Shown here piece after piece: positions 1 to 7,480 of a stretch of 38,044 bases of DNA. Below the pieces are notes generated by a model that saw only the letters and a list, made by a program, of their open reading frames with translations, ran no database searches and had not been told where the DNA came from. Made by a program: the position numbers and the translations under genes. Source of the DNA: GCA-2746795 sp964643965 (GTDB lineage Bacteria; Chloroflexota; Anaerolineae; Promineifilales; Promineifilaceae); NCBI GenBank assembly GCA_964643965.1, contig CAZXVH010000039.1, forward strand, positions 1 to 38,044, given 5' to 3'. Each line of letters opens with the position of its first letter. Within the stretch, counting starts at the first letter, position 1.

Positions 1-37
1 TACAGAATTGTTATACAATAACCGGATGGAGGTCATG

Positions 38-310
38 ATGGCGCTAAATATTAAAAACAAAGAGGTAGAAAATTTGCTTGAAGAAGTCGTGCGGTTAACT
101 GGTGAATCTAAAACAGAGGCCGTGCGCAAAGCATTGGAAGAACGACATCACAGACTTTCTTTACGCTTAGCAAAAGGTAAAGATAAACGTCGTTTCCAGG
201 CCTTTTTGGAAGAGGAGATTTGGCCTCAGATTCCGCCAGAATTACTGGGGACAGAATTAACGAAAGAAGAAGAAGAAGAAATCCTGGGATACGGAGAATT
301 AGGCGTATGA
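38..310 (+). CDS. vapB: VapB-type antitoxin (Rv0623/PSK-like family)
   Basis: This is a 90-residue antitoxin of the family that opens with MALNIKN and continues with a helix containing LTGESKTEAVRKALEER, the usual DNA-binding and dimerisation part of VapB proteins. The C-terminal half is acidic (a run of Glu near residues 75-82) and would wrap the toxin. Start choice: TTG at 8 and ATGs at 26, 35 and 38 are all in frame. ATG 38 has GGAGG (28-32) five bases upstream and gives the canonical family N-terminus, so I prefer it. A -10-like TATACAAT lies at about 12-19, so the operon promoter probably straddles the left window edge. The stop overlaps the toxin start as ATGA. VapB normally represses its own operon with VapC; that is family knowledge, not visible here. 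Confidence 0.88.
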   Translation: MALNIKNKEVENLLEEVVRLTGESKTEAVRKALEERHHRLSLRLAKGKDKRRFQAFLEEEIWPQIPPELLGTELTKEEEEEILGYGELGV

Positions 311-693
311 TTGTAGATACTTCAGCCATCATCGCCATCCTTTTCCAAGAACCCGGTTATGAAATCCTAAAAGATAAATTAGATGCGGTAGAAGAAGCTG
401 GCATAGGAGCGCCTACTTTAGTTGAGTGTGGTATTGTTCTATCAGCAAGAACAGGGGGAAATGCTCGTGGTATATTGGCTCGTTTTTTGGAAGAAACCAA
501 TATTGTAACCATTTCTTTTACGGACGCCCATTTTGGCATAGCTGTTGGCGCCTGGCAAAAATATGGCAAAGGTCGCCACCCTGCGTCCTTAAATTTTGGG
601 GATTGCCTGACTTATGCTGTTGCCCAATTAGCCAACATGCCTTTACTGTACAAGGGTGCTGATTTCTCACAAACCGATCTACTTTCTGCCTAA
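307..693 (+). CDS. vapC: VapC-type PIN-domain ribonuclease toxin
   Basis: This 128-residue protein is a single PIN domain. It opens MIVDTSAIIA with D4, has E40 in the segment TLVEC, D99 in NFGDC and D119 in KGADF. These four acidic residues are the expected metal-binding active site of VapC endoribonucleases, which cleave tRNA or rRNA when free of VapB. Length and motif spacing are complete, so the toxin looks intact. Its ATG overlaps the vapB stop by 4 bp (ATGA), indicating translational coupling. The 3' end touches thiD: TAA at 691-693 lies one base before a TTG start of thiD, and an alternative thiD start lies inside vapC. The target RNA cannot be deduced. Confidence 0.92.
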   Translation: MIVDTSAIIAILFQEPGYEILKDKLDAVEEAGIGAPTLVECGIVLSARTGGNARGILARFLEETNIVTISFTDAHFGIAVGAWQKYGKGRHPASLNFGDCLTYAVAQLANMPLLYKGADFSQTDLLSA

Positions 694-694
694 A

Positions 695-1489
695 TTGACT
701 CCACCCGTCAAACTTCTCGCTATCGCCGGCTCAGACAGCGGCGGGGCGGCCGGGCTGCAAGCGGATTTGCGGACCTGGGCGCTGTTGGGGGCGTATGGCT
801 TGAGTGTGGTAACGGCCGTTACCGCCCAAAACTCCCTCGCCGTCCAGGCCATGCAATTCATGTCGCCCGCTTTCATCACCGCCCAACTGGAGGCCGTTTT
901 GTCTGACTATGGCGCTGATGCGGCCAAAACTGGCTTCCTGGGACGAGTAGACATCATTGAGACGGCCGTTGCCTGTCTGCGGCGCTTCTCCGTGCCGCAA
1001 GTGATTGTGGATCCAGTGCTGGTCAACCATCGCGGCGAAAGCATGTTCCCCGCCGAAGTAACTCGGGCGTATATCGATGCCTTGTTACCTCTGGCGGATT
1101 TGCTCACACCCAACCTGGCGGAAGCGGCGCTGCTGCTGGGGAAACCTGTAAATAATCTGGCGCAAGCAGAAACGGCCGTTCGTCAGCTGCATGATCTCGG
1201 CCCGCAAACGGTGCTGCTCAAACGCCTGCCCCACGAAGACAAATACATCGACCTGTTTTTTGATGGGCGAAAAAGCGTGGCGCTAGAAACGGCCGTTCTG
1301 CACACCGCAAACACCCACGGCTCCGGTGACACCCTGTCGGCGGCCGTATGTGCATTTTTGGCAAGGGGGGATGGCATGGAAACGGCCGTGCGCCGCGCCC
1401 AGCAATTCACCACCACTGCCATCCGAAACGCGGCTCTCTGGCAGTTCAGCGCCGGTCACGGCCCCGTCTGGCCCACAGCGAGCAGGTGA
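695..1489 (+). CDS. thiD: Hydroxymethylpyrimidine (phosphate) kinase
   Basis: This protein phosphorylates 4-amino-5-hydroxymethyl-2-methylpyrimidine and its phosphate in thiamine biosynthesis; it is cytosolic and of the ribokinase-like fold. The N-terminal AIAGSDSGGAAGLQAD and the C-terminal HGSGDTLSAA (anion hole and catalytic Asp) are diagnostic. About 264 residues is normal for ThiD. The start is uncertain: TTG 695 gives a family-like N-terminus (MTPPVKLLAIAG), while GTG 656 with a weak AAGGG would overlap vapC. Neither has a strong ribosome-binding site, so translation may be coupled to vapC. The gene contains five AACGGCCGTT-type palindromes, four of which encode Glu-Thr-Ala-Val. No other thi gene and no TPP riboswitch is visible beside it. 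Confidence 0.9.
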   Translation: MTPPVKLLAIAGSDSGGAAGLQADLRTWALLGAYGLSVVTAVTAQNSLAVQAMQFMSPAFITAQLEAVLSDYGADAAKTGFLGRVDIIETAVACLRRFSVPQVIVDPVLVNHRGESMFPAEVTRAYIDALLPLADLLTPNLAEAALLLGKPVNNLAQAETAVRQLHDLGPQTVLLKRLPHEDKYIDLFFDGRKSVALETAVLHTANTHGSGDTLSAAVCAFLARGDGMETAVRRAQQFTTTAIRNAALWQFSAGHGPVWPTASR

Positions 1490-1500
1490 TTAGTTACGCC

Positions 1501-1534
1501 AACTGTTCACTGTCCACTGTTTACTGTCCACTGA
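1501..1534. repeat. 7-bp CACTGTC-type repeat block
   Basis: A short array of ACTGTTCACTGTCCACTG-type heptads lies between thiD and the GbsR-like gene. It is the same repeat family (other strand) as the minisatellite at 22182-22432 and the block at 3610-3694. Confidence 0.7.
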
Positions 1535-1539
1535 ATTTC

Positions 1540-1567
1540 TTGACGCCTAAAATTTTTTTGATACCCT
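1540..1567 (+). promoter_or_regulatory. Possible sigma70 promoter of the GbsR-like gene
   Basis: TTGACG at 1540-1545 is followed after 16 bases by TACCCT at 1562-1567. The -35 is good and the -10 poor. It lies about 35 bases before the start codon, and AGGGG at 1592-1596 serves as ribosome-binding site. Confidence 0.4.
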
Positions 1568-1602
1568 GTACTTTCAGAACGTTTTGAACGCAGGGGAATT
1601 AC

Positions 1603-2139
1603 ATGGACAACTGTTTAACTGACGTCAACGAAAGCACAGTGGAAGGTATCGGCCGCTTGGCCCGATTTTTTGGATTTGCAGAAGTCATGGGGCGTCTTTA
1701 CGGCACACTGCTCTTGAGTCCAGAGGAACTATCCCTGGATGATTTAGCCAGTCAGCTTGAGATCAGCAAAGGTTCTGTGAGCATGAATATGCGGGCGCTG
1801 GAACGCTGGGGCATGGCCAAAGAAGTATGGGTGCGTGGCGAACGTAAAAAATATTACGCCGCTGAACATGATTTGTGGCAGGTCATTCGCAATGTTCTCA
1901 GCAGCCGGGAGCGGCGTGAAGTACAGTTGGCGCTGCATGTATTGGGCGACAGCGTAGAAAAACTCAAAAACGCCGAAAACGAACTATCCCCGAAAGACAG
2001 GGAACTGGCTAAATTTTATCTGGAGCGCATCGCAGACCTGCAAGCGTTTTTCACAGTGGCCCAACTGGCGCTGGAAACTGTGGTGGGCAGCGATGACGCC
2101 CTGGACTTTGATGCCGTGACTCGCATCGAATTGAAATAA
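1603..2139 (+). CDS. GbsR/MarR-family winged-helix transcriptional regulator
   Basis: This 178-residue cytosolic regulator has an N-terminal winged helix: about residues 45-70 read LDDLASQLEISKGSVSMNMRALERWGMA, described here in pieces as helix LDDLASQLEIS, turn, and recognition helix KGSVSMNMRALE. The wing VRGERKKYYAA follows, then a long helical C-terminal dimerisation region. The initial segment GRLARFFGFAEVMGRLYGTL is typical of the GbsR branch. GbsR proteins control osmoprotectant (choline/glycine betaine) genes, but no such genes are nearby, so the target here is unknown. The gene stands alone between a repeat block and a strong bidirectional hairpin at 2147-2188. Confidence 0.85.
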   Translation: MDNCLTDVNESTVEGIGRLARFFGFAEVMGRLYGTLLLSPEELSLDDLASQLEISKGSVSMNMRALERWGMAKEVWVRGERKKYYAAEHDLWQVIRNVLSSRERREVQLALHVLGDSVEKLKNAENELSPKDRELAKFYLERIADLQAFFTVAQLALETVVGSDDALDFDAVTRIELK

Positions 2140-2146
2140 AAGAGCA

Positions 2147-2188
2147 TGTAAAAAGAGAACGGCCGTTACCAGCCGTTCTCTTTTTACA
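2147..2188. terminator. Bidirectional terminator with 17-bp perfect stem
   Basis: The arms 2147-2163 and 2172-2188 are perfect inverted repeats with an 8-base loop. The outer part of the stem is AAAAAGAGA/TCTCTTTTT, giving T-runs in both directions, and the inner part contains AACGGCCGTT. It separates the convergent GbsR-like gene and aceA and should end both transcripts. Confidence 0.85.
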
Positions 2189-2247
2189 TTTTATACTCGC
2201 TGTGGCCGGTCTCTGGCCATGCCACCGCTGGGTTTTACGAGAGTGAG

Positions 2248-3567
2248 TTAATTAACCGACTGCATATGGGCAGTTTCTTCCATTTGTTTGTCTTCAAACT
2301 GCGCTTCTTCGGTGGAGCCTTTTAAAGCCGTTGTAGACGAAGCGCCACCGGAAATAACCATCTGAATTTCATCGAAGTACCCCGCGCCCACAAAACTTTG
2401 ATGCTTAACGGCCGTGAAGCCATGATCCGTGTGCAGGTCGAATTCCTTTTCCTGAAAATCGGCATAGGCCGCCATGCCGCGATCTTTGTACTCATGCGCC
2501 AGTTGGAACATGCCGGCGTTCAGGCTGTGGAAACCGGCCAGCGTCACAAATTGGAAGGCGTAGCCCATCTTACCCAACTCATCCTGGAAATTAGCAATCT
2601 CCTCCTCAGACAAGTTCAGTTTCCAGTTGAAAGAAGGCGAACAGTTGTAAGCCAGCAGCTTGCCCGGGAATTGGGCGTGGATGGCTTCGGCGAAGCGTTT
2701 GGCTTCTGCCATATCAGGATGTGACGTTTCACACCACACGATGTCGGCATAGGGGGCGTAAGCCAGCCCGCGGGCAATCGCCTGATCCAGCCCGGCGCGG
2801 GTGTAATAGAACCCTTCTGAAGAGCGTTCGCCGGTGATGAATGCCTGGTCGCGGGGATCGATGTCGCTGGTGATGAGGTTGGCGGCGTCGGCGTCGGTGC
2901 GGGCGATGATGAGCGTGGGCACGCCCATGACATCAGCCGCCAGGCGAGCGGACACCAACTTCTCGATGGCTTCACGGGTAGGCACGAGAACTTTGCCGCC
3001 CATGTGACCACATTTCTTAGCTGAAGAGAGTTGATCTTCAAAATGCACGGCCGCCGCGCCCGCTTCAATAAACATCTTGGTCAGTTCATACGCATTCAAA
3101 GCGCCGCCAAAGCCAGACTCCGCATCGGCCACGATGGGGGCGAACCAATACACGCCGTTTTTATGGGTAGCGTGGTGGATTTGGTCAGCGCGTTGCAAAG
3201 CGTTGTTGATGCGCTTGACGAGCATGGGGGCGCTGTTGGCCGGGTAGAGGCTCTGGTCGGGGTAGGTATTGCCAGATAAATTGGCGTCAGCGGCCACCTG
3301 CCAGCCGCTGAGGTAAATGGCTTTGAGACCCGCCTGCACCATCTGCACCGCCTGGTTGCCGCTGAGTGCGCCCAGGGCATGCACGTATTTTTGTTCATGC
3401 AAAAGCTGCCACAGTCGTTCCGCGCCCATGCGGGCCAACGTCTGTTCAATCATGATGGTGCCGCGCAAGCGCACCACCGCTTGGGCAGTATACGGCCGCT
3501 TTATGCCAGCCCAGCGTTTGTTAAATTGCCAATCATTGCTCAGTGCATCCACATCATAAGTACGCAT
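2248..3567 (-). CDS. aceA: Isocitrate lyase
   Basis: This enzyme cleaves isocitrate to glyoxylate and succinate, the first step of the glyoxylate shunt that allows growth on acetate and fatty acids. The catalytic loop KKCGHMGGKVLVPT is present, with the nucleophile Cys at about residue 186. Upstream are the family segments GIKRPYTAQAVVRLRG and the barrel strand APIVADAESGFGG with metal and substrate ligands. Length, 439 residues, is standard for the bacterial enzyme. The start codon ATG 3567 has GGAGG about 8 bases upstream. It lies 125 bp downstream of aceB in the same direction, so the two should form an aceBA transcript. A hairpin-rich repeat occupies the gap and may alter the aceA:aceB ratio. 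Confidence 0.97.
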   Translation of the reverse strand: MRTYDVDALSNDWQFNKRWAGIKRPYTAQAVVRLRGTIMIEQTLARMGAERLWQLLHEQKYVHALGALSGNQAVQMVQAGLKAIYLSGWQVAADANLSGNTYPDQSLYPANSAPMLVKRINNALQRADQIHHATHKNGVYWFAPIVADAESGFGGALNAYELTKMFIEAGAAAVHFEDQLSSAKKCGHMGGKVLVPTREAIEKLVSARLAADVMGVPTLIIARTDADAANLITSDIDPRDQAFITGERSSEGFYYTRAGLDQAIARGLAYAPYADIVWCETSHPDMAEAKRFAEAIHAQFPGKLLAYNCSPSFNWKLNLSEEEIANFQDELGKMGYAFQFVTLAGFHSLNAGMFQLAHEYKDRGMAAYADFQEKEFDLHTDHGFTAVKHQSFVGAGYFDEIQMVISGGASSTTALKGSTEEAQFEDKQMEETAHMQSVN

Positions 3568-3609
3568 AATTTTTATCCTCCGGGTTTGTGGGAAAGGCTC
3601 CCTATTTAT

Positions 3610-3694
3610 AGTAAACAGTGAACAGTGTTCAGTGTACAGTTTGTGGCATACAGTGAGGTTTTACTGTTCACTGCACACTGTAAACTGTTCACTC
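3610..3694. repeat. Inverted heptad repeat between aceB and aceA
   Basis: On the plus strand the left half reads as CAGTGAA/CAGTGTT-type heptads (3610-3642) and the right half as ACTGTTCACTG-type heptads (3662-3693), so the two halves can fold on each other into a long imperfect hairpin in the aceB-aceA intercistronic RNA. The family is shared with 1501-1534 and 22182-22432. Confidence 0.65.
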
Positions 3695-5294
3695 AGTTCA
3701 AATAGTCATACGCTTTCAACGTCAAAAAGTCGGTGTACTTTTCATCGGTGATGAGCTGCTCAAACAGTTGGGCGGCCAGTTCGTATTTGCCCTGGTTGTA
3801 GGCGGCTTCGCCCACGCGGGCTTTGATGTCGGCCAATACCTGGGGCGCTACTTCACGATAGAGGTCTTTGTCGATGGAACGGCCGTCTGCCAGCACGGCG
3901 TTGTCGTTATTCACCCACTGCCACAACTGCGACCGGGAAATTTCGGCGGTGGCGGCGTCTTCCATCAAGTTATAGATGGGCACACAGCCGTTGCCATCCA
4001 ACCAGGCCGCCATGTAGAGAATGCCCACGTCGATATTGATGCGCAGCCCTTCTTCGGTGATGTCGCCTTCAGGCACGGTCAGCAAATCGGCCGTGGTGAC
4101 ATGCACATCTTCTCGCTTGCGGAAAATTTGGTTGGGGGTGGGCATGTATTTGTCGAACTCTTCTTTGGCGATGGCCACCAGGCCGGGATGCGCCACCCAG
4201 GTGCCGTCGTGGCCGTCTTTGGCTTCTCGTTCCTTGTCGGCGCGGACTTTGGCTAACGCTTTTTCGTTGGCTTCGGGGTCAGCTTTGATGGGGATTTGCG
4301 CCGCCATGCCGCCTATGGCGTGGATGTCGCGCCGGTGGCAAGTTTTAATGGTGAGCAGTGAATAGGAGTGCATCATGTGGGTGGTCATGGTCACCTGCGC
4401 CCGGTTGGGCATGACAAATTCTGGATAGTGGCGGAATTTGCGGATGATGCTGAAGATGTAGTCCCAACGGCCGCAGTTGAGGCCGGCCGAATGCTCTTTC
4501 AGCTCCCACAAAATCTCATCCATCTCAAACGAGACCATGATATTTTCGATGAGGACGGTGGCCCGAATCGTGCCCCGGGGGATGCCCAGTTCATCTTGGG
4601 CCAGGTTGAAGACGTCGTTCCAAAGACGGGCTTCCAGGTGACTCTCCAGCTTAGGCAGATAGAAGTAGGGGCCGGTGGCGCGGGCCAGCAGTTCGTGGGC
4701 GTTGTGGAAGAAGTAGAGGCCGAAGTCGAATAGGGAGGCGGAGATAGCTTTGCTGTTTAGCAGCACATGTTTTTCCTCTAAATGCCAACCACGCGGCCGC
4801 ACCATGAGAACGGCCGTTTCTTCATTCAACTGGTAATGTTTATCCCGGCCGGGATCAAAAAAGCTGATTTCACGGCGCACGGCGTCCCGCAAATTGATCT
4901 GTCCTTCGAGGGTGGCCTGCCAGGTGGGCGAGTGTGAATCCTCAAAGTCGGCCATGAAGACATTGGCCCCGGAGTTAAGGGCGTTGATGATCATTTTGCG
5001 GTCAACCGGGCCGGTGATTTCTACGCGGCGGTCTTGCAAATCTTCGGGGATGGGGGCCACTGTCCAATCACTGCTGCGAATAACGGCCGTTTCCGGCAAA
5101 AAGTCAGGGAACTTACCGGCGTCGATCTCAGCCTGGCGCTCTTCGCGGCGCTGCAATAGGTCGCGGCGACGTTGGCCGAAAGCCGCTTCCAGTTTGCTGA
5201 CGAAGGCCAACGCTTTTGGAGTGAGGATTTCGGCAAAGGCGGCCGGTACCTCTCCGGTGATGGTTAAATCGCTGATGCTCATTTCTTTTTGCAT
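3693..5294 (-). CDS. aceB: Malate synthase A
   Basis: This enzyme condenses glyoxylate with acetyl-CoA to malate, the second step of the glyoxylate shunt. Family segments include MADFEDSHSPTW, LMVRPRGWHLEEKH (catalytic Arg), LNCGRWDYIFS and the C-terminal MEDAATAEISRSQLWQW. With the start at ATG 5294 the protein has 533 residues, typical of form A. I prefer 5294 to the upstream TTG-like start at 5321, because an AGAAGGAGA ribosome-binding site sits 5-6 bases before it and the product then begins MQKEMSISD. It is first in the aceB-aceA operon. A strong promoter and a palindromic operator lie directly upstream, next to a divergently transcribed RamB/ScfR-like regulator. Confidence 0.97.
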   Translation of the reverse strand: MQKEMSISDLTITGEVPAAFAEILTPKALAFVSKLEAAFGQRRRDLLQRREERQAEIDAGKFPDFLPETAVIRSSDWTVAPIPEDLQDRRVEITGPVDRKMIINALNSGANVFMADFEDSHSPTWQATLEGQINLRDAVRREISFFDPGRDKHYQLNEETAVLMVRPRGWHLEEKHVLLNSKAISASLFDFGLYFFHNAHELLARATGPYFYLPKLESHLEARLWNDVFNLAQDELGIPRGTIRATVLIENIMVSFEMDEILWELKEHSAGLNCGRWDYIFSIIRKFRHYPEFVMPNRAQVTMTTHMMHSYSLLTIKTCHRRDIHAIGGMAAQIPIKADPEANEKALAKVRADKEREAKDGHDGTWVAHPGLVAIAKEEFDKYMPTPNQIFRKREDVHVTTADLLTVPEGDITEEGLRINIDVGILYMAAWLDGNGCVPIYNLMEDAATAEISRSQLWQWVNNDNAVLADGRSIDKDLYREVAPQVLADIKARVGEAAYNQGKYELAAQLFEQLITDEKYTDFLTLKAYDYLN

Positions 5295-5348
5295 ATGATT
5301 CTCCTTCTCCCACGTTAGCAAAAACCCATTTCTCGGCGTATAATATCT

Positions 5349-5368
5349 TTTAGCGAATATTCGCTAAA
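5349..5368. promoter_or_regulatory. Operator O1, perfect 20-bp palindrome upstream of aceB
   Basis: TTTAGCGAATATTCGCTAAA is a perfect palindrome. It begins a few bases downstream of the -10 box of the predicted aceB promoter, a classic repressor position. Its core GCGAA-N2-TTCGC recurs at 5433-5444. The divergent regulator at 5659 is the natural candidate protein; that link is inferred. Confidence 0.75.
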
Positions 5369-5378
5369 CGTGAAAATA

Positions 5379-5406
5379 AGTATAATCGGGAAATTTTCCT
5401 TGTCAA
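5379..5406 (-). promoter_or_regulatory. Promoter of aceBA
   Basis: On the minus strand TTGACA (5401-5406) is followed after 16 bases by TATACT (5379-5384). This is a near-consensus sigma70 promoter about 85 bases before the aceB start codon. Confidence 0.75.
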
Positions 5407-5430
5407 GTCTGCGATGGTAGAATTTTACAA

Positions 5431-5446
5431 TTAGCGAAAATTCGCC
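5431..5446. promoter_or_regulatory. Operator O2, second copy of the GCGAA-N2-TTCGC site
   Basis: TTAGCGAAAATTCGCC repeats the O1 core with the same half-site spacing. It lies about 80 bp from O1, just upstream of the aceB -35 box, and could serve cooperative binding or control of the divergent regulator gene. Confidence 0.65.
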
Positions 5447-5472
5447 CGACAGTTTAAAAGAATGGCTCCGAT

Positions 5473-5512
5473 GATAGGGTACATTGGCGTGATGCTAATA
5501 AGATAGGGTACA
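5473..5512. repeat. Paired 11-bp direct repeats plus a downstream palindrome in the regulator leader
   Basis: GATAGGGTACA occurs at 5473-5483 and again at 5502-5512 (29-bp period). Further down, ATGACA-AA-TGTCAT (5557-5570) is a 14-bp inverted repeat. All lie in the 364-bp region between aceB and the regulator, so they are candidate sites for a second factor. No gene is seen in this region. Confidence 0.5.
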
Positions 5513-5600
5513 GGGTGGGAACGGCCGTTGTCCAGTTCCAATGCACCCCTTTTCGCATGACAAATGTCATATCTTGGCGCATTGCGTCATGAATCAAGCC

Positions 5601-5633
5601 AGAAGTCAACTTTTTCAGAAAAGTTGAACTTCT
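5601..5633. repeat. AGAAGTTGAACTTCT-type hairpin, dispersed family
   Basis: AGAAGTCAACTTTT (5601-5614) pairs with AAAAGTTGAACTTCT (5619-5633) with one bulged base. It belongs to a family also found at 14164-14180, 15613-15636, 27480-27493, 32779-32811 and 34057-34088. Here it lies 25 bases upstream of the regulator start codon. Confidence 0.65.
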
Positions 5634-5658
5634 TGACCAGGCATAAAAGGAAACCTTC

Positions 5659-7167
5659 ATGAGTCCCAATCTCGTAAACATCATCTTTGGCATGAAAGTG
5701 CGCCAGGCGCGCCTGGAAGAAGGCATGACCTTGTCTGAGTTTGCCGCCCAATGCGAACTCTCCCCTTCCTACGTCACCGAAATAGAAAAAGGGCGCAAAT
5801 ATCCTCGCGCCGACAAAATCATGAAAATCGCCGACGCCCTGGGCAAAGAATACGACGATCTCGTTTCTATTAAACTGGCCCCCTCACTCACCTACCTGGA
5901 ATCAACCCTCTCTTCCAATATGTTGCAGCATTTTCCTTTCGACGAGTTTGGTCTGGAAGCGGGCGACCTGGTGAACCTGCTCACGCGGGAGCCGGAAAGA
6001 GCGAGCGCGTTGCTGCACGCCATCCTGGACATGATCCGCCGCTACGATGTCAGCGAAGAGGATTTTTTGCGGGCGGCGCTCCGTTCCTACCAGGAAATCC
6101 ACGAAAACTACTTCCCCGATATTGAAGACGCCGTACTCTCTTTTCTGGCCGATTATGGCAAAACGTATGGCGTGACAGACGATGCCCCCGTTTCCCGCCA
6201 GGCGTTGGAAGAAATGGTGACGCAGTTGTTTGGCTACGAACTGGATTACGAAACCATCGATCAATTTGAAGAACTGGCGACATTTCGCTCCGTATTTGTG
6301 CCGGGCAAACCGCCGCGTTTATTGATCAACAGTGCCCTGTACCCGCGGCAGGTTAAGTTCTTGCTGGCGCGAGAATTGGGCTATAAATATCTGAACTTGC
6401 GTGAGCGTTCCCAAACCTCCACGCCAGACGAAGTGCATTCTTTCCAACAACTGCTCAACGATTTCCGCGCCGCCTATTTTGGCGGGGCGCTGCTCATGCC
6501 GCGCAAAGCCATTTTGGCAGACCTGAAAGCGTTTTTTGCCCTGACTGCCTGGAATCCGCAGCCGCTTGATGACATGTTGACTAAGTATGACGTGACGCCA
6601 GAAATGCTCTTTTATCGCTTCAGCGAACTGATCCCCCAACATTTTGATATTCAAATTCACTTTTTACGCTTTCATAAGGAAAAGACAGAGTTTCGGTTGA
6701 TCAAACACCTGAACATGAATCAACTGCTGGTTCCCGGCGGCATTGGCCTGCAAGAGCATTACTGCCGCCGCTGGCTGTCGCTGCGGCTGCTTGAGGAAAT
6801 AACGCAGCGGCAGGCGGCCGGCGGCAATAATTTGTTCCCACCCCCGGATGTGCATATCTCCCGCTATTTAGAATCAGAGGAGCGTTACCTGGCTTTTGGC
6901 TACGCCCGCTCCCTGCTGCTGACGCCGGACGTGAGCAGCAGCGTCACCGTCGGCTTCCGCATGACGCCAAACTTGAGCCGCACCGTGAAGTTCCTGGATG
7001 ACCCCGCTATTCCCCATGTGATCATTAACGAGACTTGTGAACGCTGTCCCCTGACGGCCGCCGAGTGCCAGGTACGGGTAGCGCCGCCCACTCAACTGCA
7101 AGCCAGAGAAGCCAAAAAAGCGCGAAAGAAAGCGCTCAGCCGGGCAGTGGCGCAGCTTCGTGAGTGA
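5659..7167 (+). CDS. RamB/ScfR-like regulator (XRE HTH + IrrE-like + ScfR C-terminal domain)
   Basis: This 502-residue cytosolic transcription factor starts with an XRE helix-turn-helix (about residues 10-70; GMTLSEFAAQCELSPSYVTEIEKGRKYPR). A middle region follows with an IrrE/ImmA-like core, where the zinc-peptidase motif is degenerate (LARELGYKYLNL in place of HExxH). The C-terminal domain is of the type seen in short-chain fatty acyl-CoA regulators, with a Cys cluster CERCPLTAAEC. Family knowledge: RamB and ScfR proteins control acetate, propionate and glyoxylate genes and respond to acyl-CoA. Divergent orientation to aceBA and the two shared operators make local control and autoregulation likely (inference). 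AAGGA precedes ATG 5659 by 8 bases. It probably does not act as a peptidase. Confidence 0.9.
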   Translation: MSPNLVNIIFGMKVRQARLEEGMTLSEFAAQCELSPSYVTEIEKGRKYPRADKIMKIADALGKEYDDLVSIKLAPSLTYLESTLSSNMLQHFPFDEFGLEAGDLVNLLTREPERASALLHAILDMIRRYDVSEEDFLRAALRSYQEIHENYFPDIEDAVLSFLADYGKTYGVTDDAPVSRQALEEMVTQLFGYELDYETIDQFEELATFRSVFVPGKPPRLLINSALYPRQVKFLLARELGYKYLNLRERSQTSTPDEVHSFQQLLNDFRAAYFGGALLMPRKAILADLKAFFALTAWNPQPLDDMLTKYDVTPEMLFYRFSELIPQHFDIQIHFLRFHKEKTEFRLIKHLNMNQLLVPGGIGLQEHYCRRWLSLRLLEEITQRQAAGGNNLFPPPDVHISRYLESEERYLAFGYARSLLLTPDVSSSVTVGFRMTPNLSRTVKFLDDPAIPHVIINETCERCPLTAAECQVRVAPPTQLQAREAKKARKKALSRAVAQLRE

Positions 7168-7199
7168 GATCGTGGATAAGAGACTTCACCGATTGTCGT

Positions 7200-7351
7200 C
7201 GACCACCATGAATGAAAACCTGTAGCCGCGGTATCCTTACCGCGCTCCTGCGAGGATTGGAATCCTCGGCTACAACCGACCACCATGAATGAAAACCTGT
7301 AGCCGCGGTATCCTTACCGCGCTCCTGCGAGGATTGGAATCCTCGGCTACA
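7200..7351. repeat. 77-bp tandem repeat, two copies, with nested hairpins
   Basis: Two almost identical copies start at 7201 and 7278. Each contains outer arms CTGTAGCCG/CGGCTACAG enclosing two inner hairpins, GCGGTA..TACCGC and CGAGGATT..AATCCTCG, so the RNA or extruded DNA would form a three-way junction. The stretch 7168-7480 holds no gene. Besides this repeat I see only AT-rich sequence at 7352-7480, downstream of the convergent HerA-like gene. Confidence 0.85.
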
Positions 7352-7480
7352 GCCGTTATTTTCATAAGAGAATAAACACAAGCGACGTTGTGAACGATTT
7401 TACAAACAAGAATGGGGAAATACAACTACTGAAATTGAGATTTTAAGCCCCCTGTGATCGAAAAGGGTTACATGAGCGGA

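Noticed and set aside
2398..4733. Long plus-strand open frames opposite aceA and aceB (for example 3768-4256)
   Set aside because: They are antisense shadows of highly conserved enzyme genes, have no ribosome-binding site and show no family features.
7200..7351. CRISPR array from the 77-bp direct repeat
   Set aside because: Two adjacent full-length copies with no variable spacer and no cas genes.
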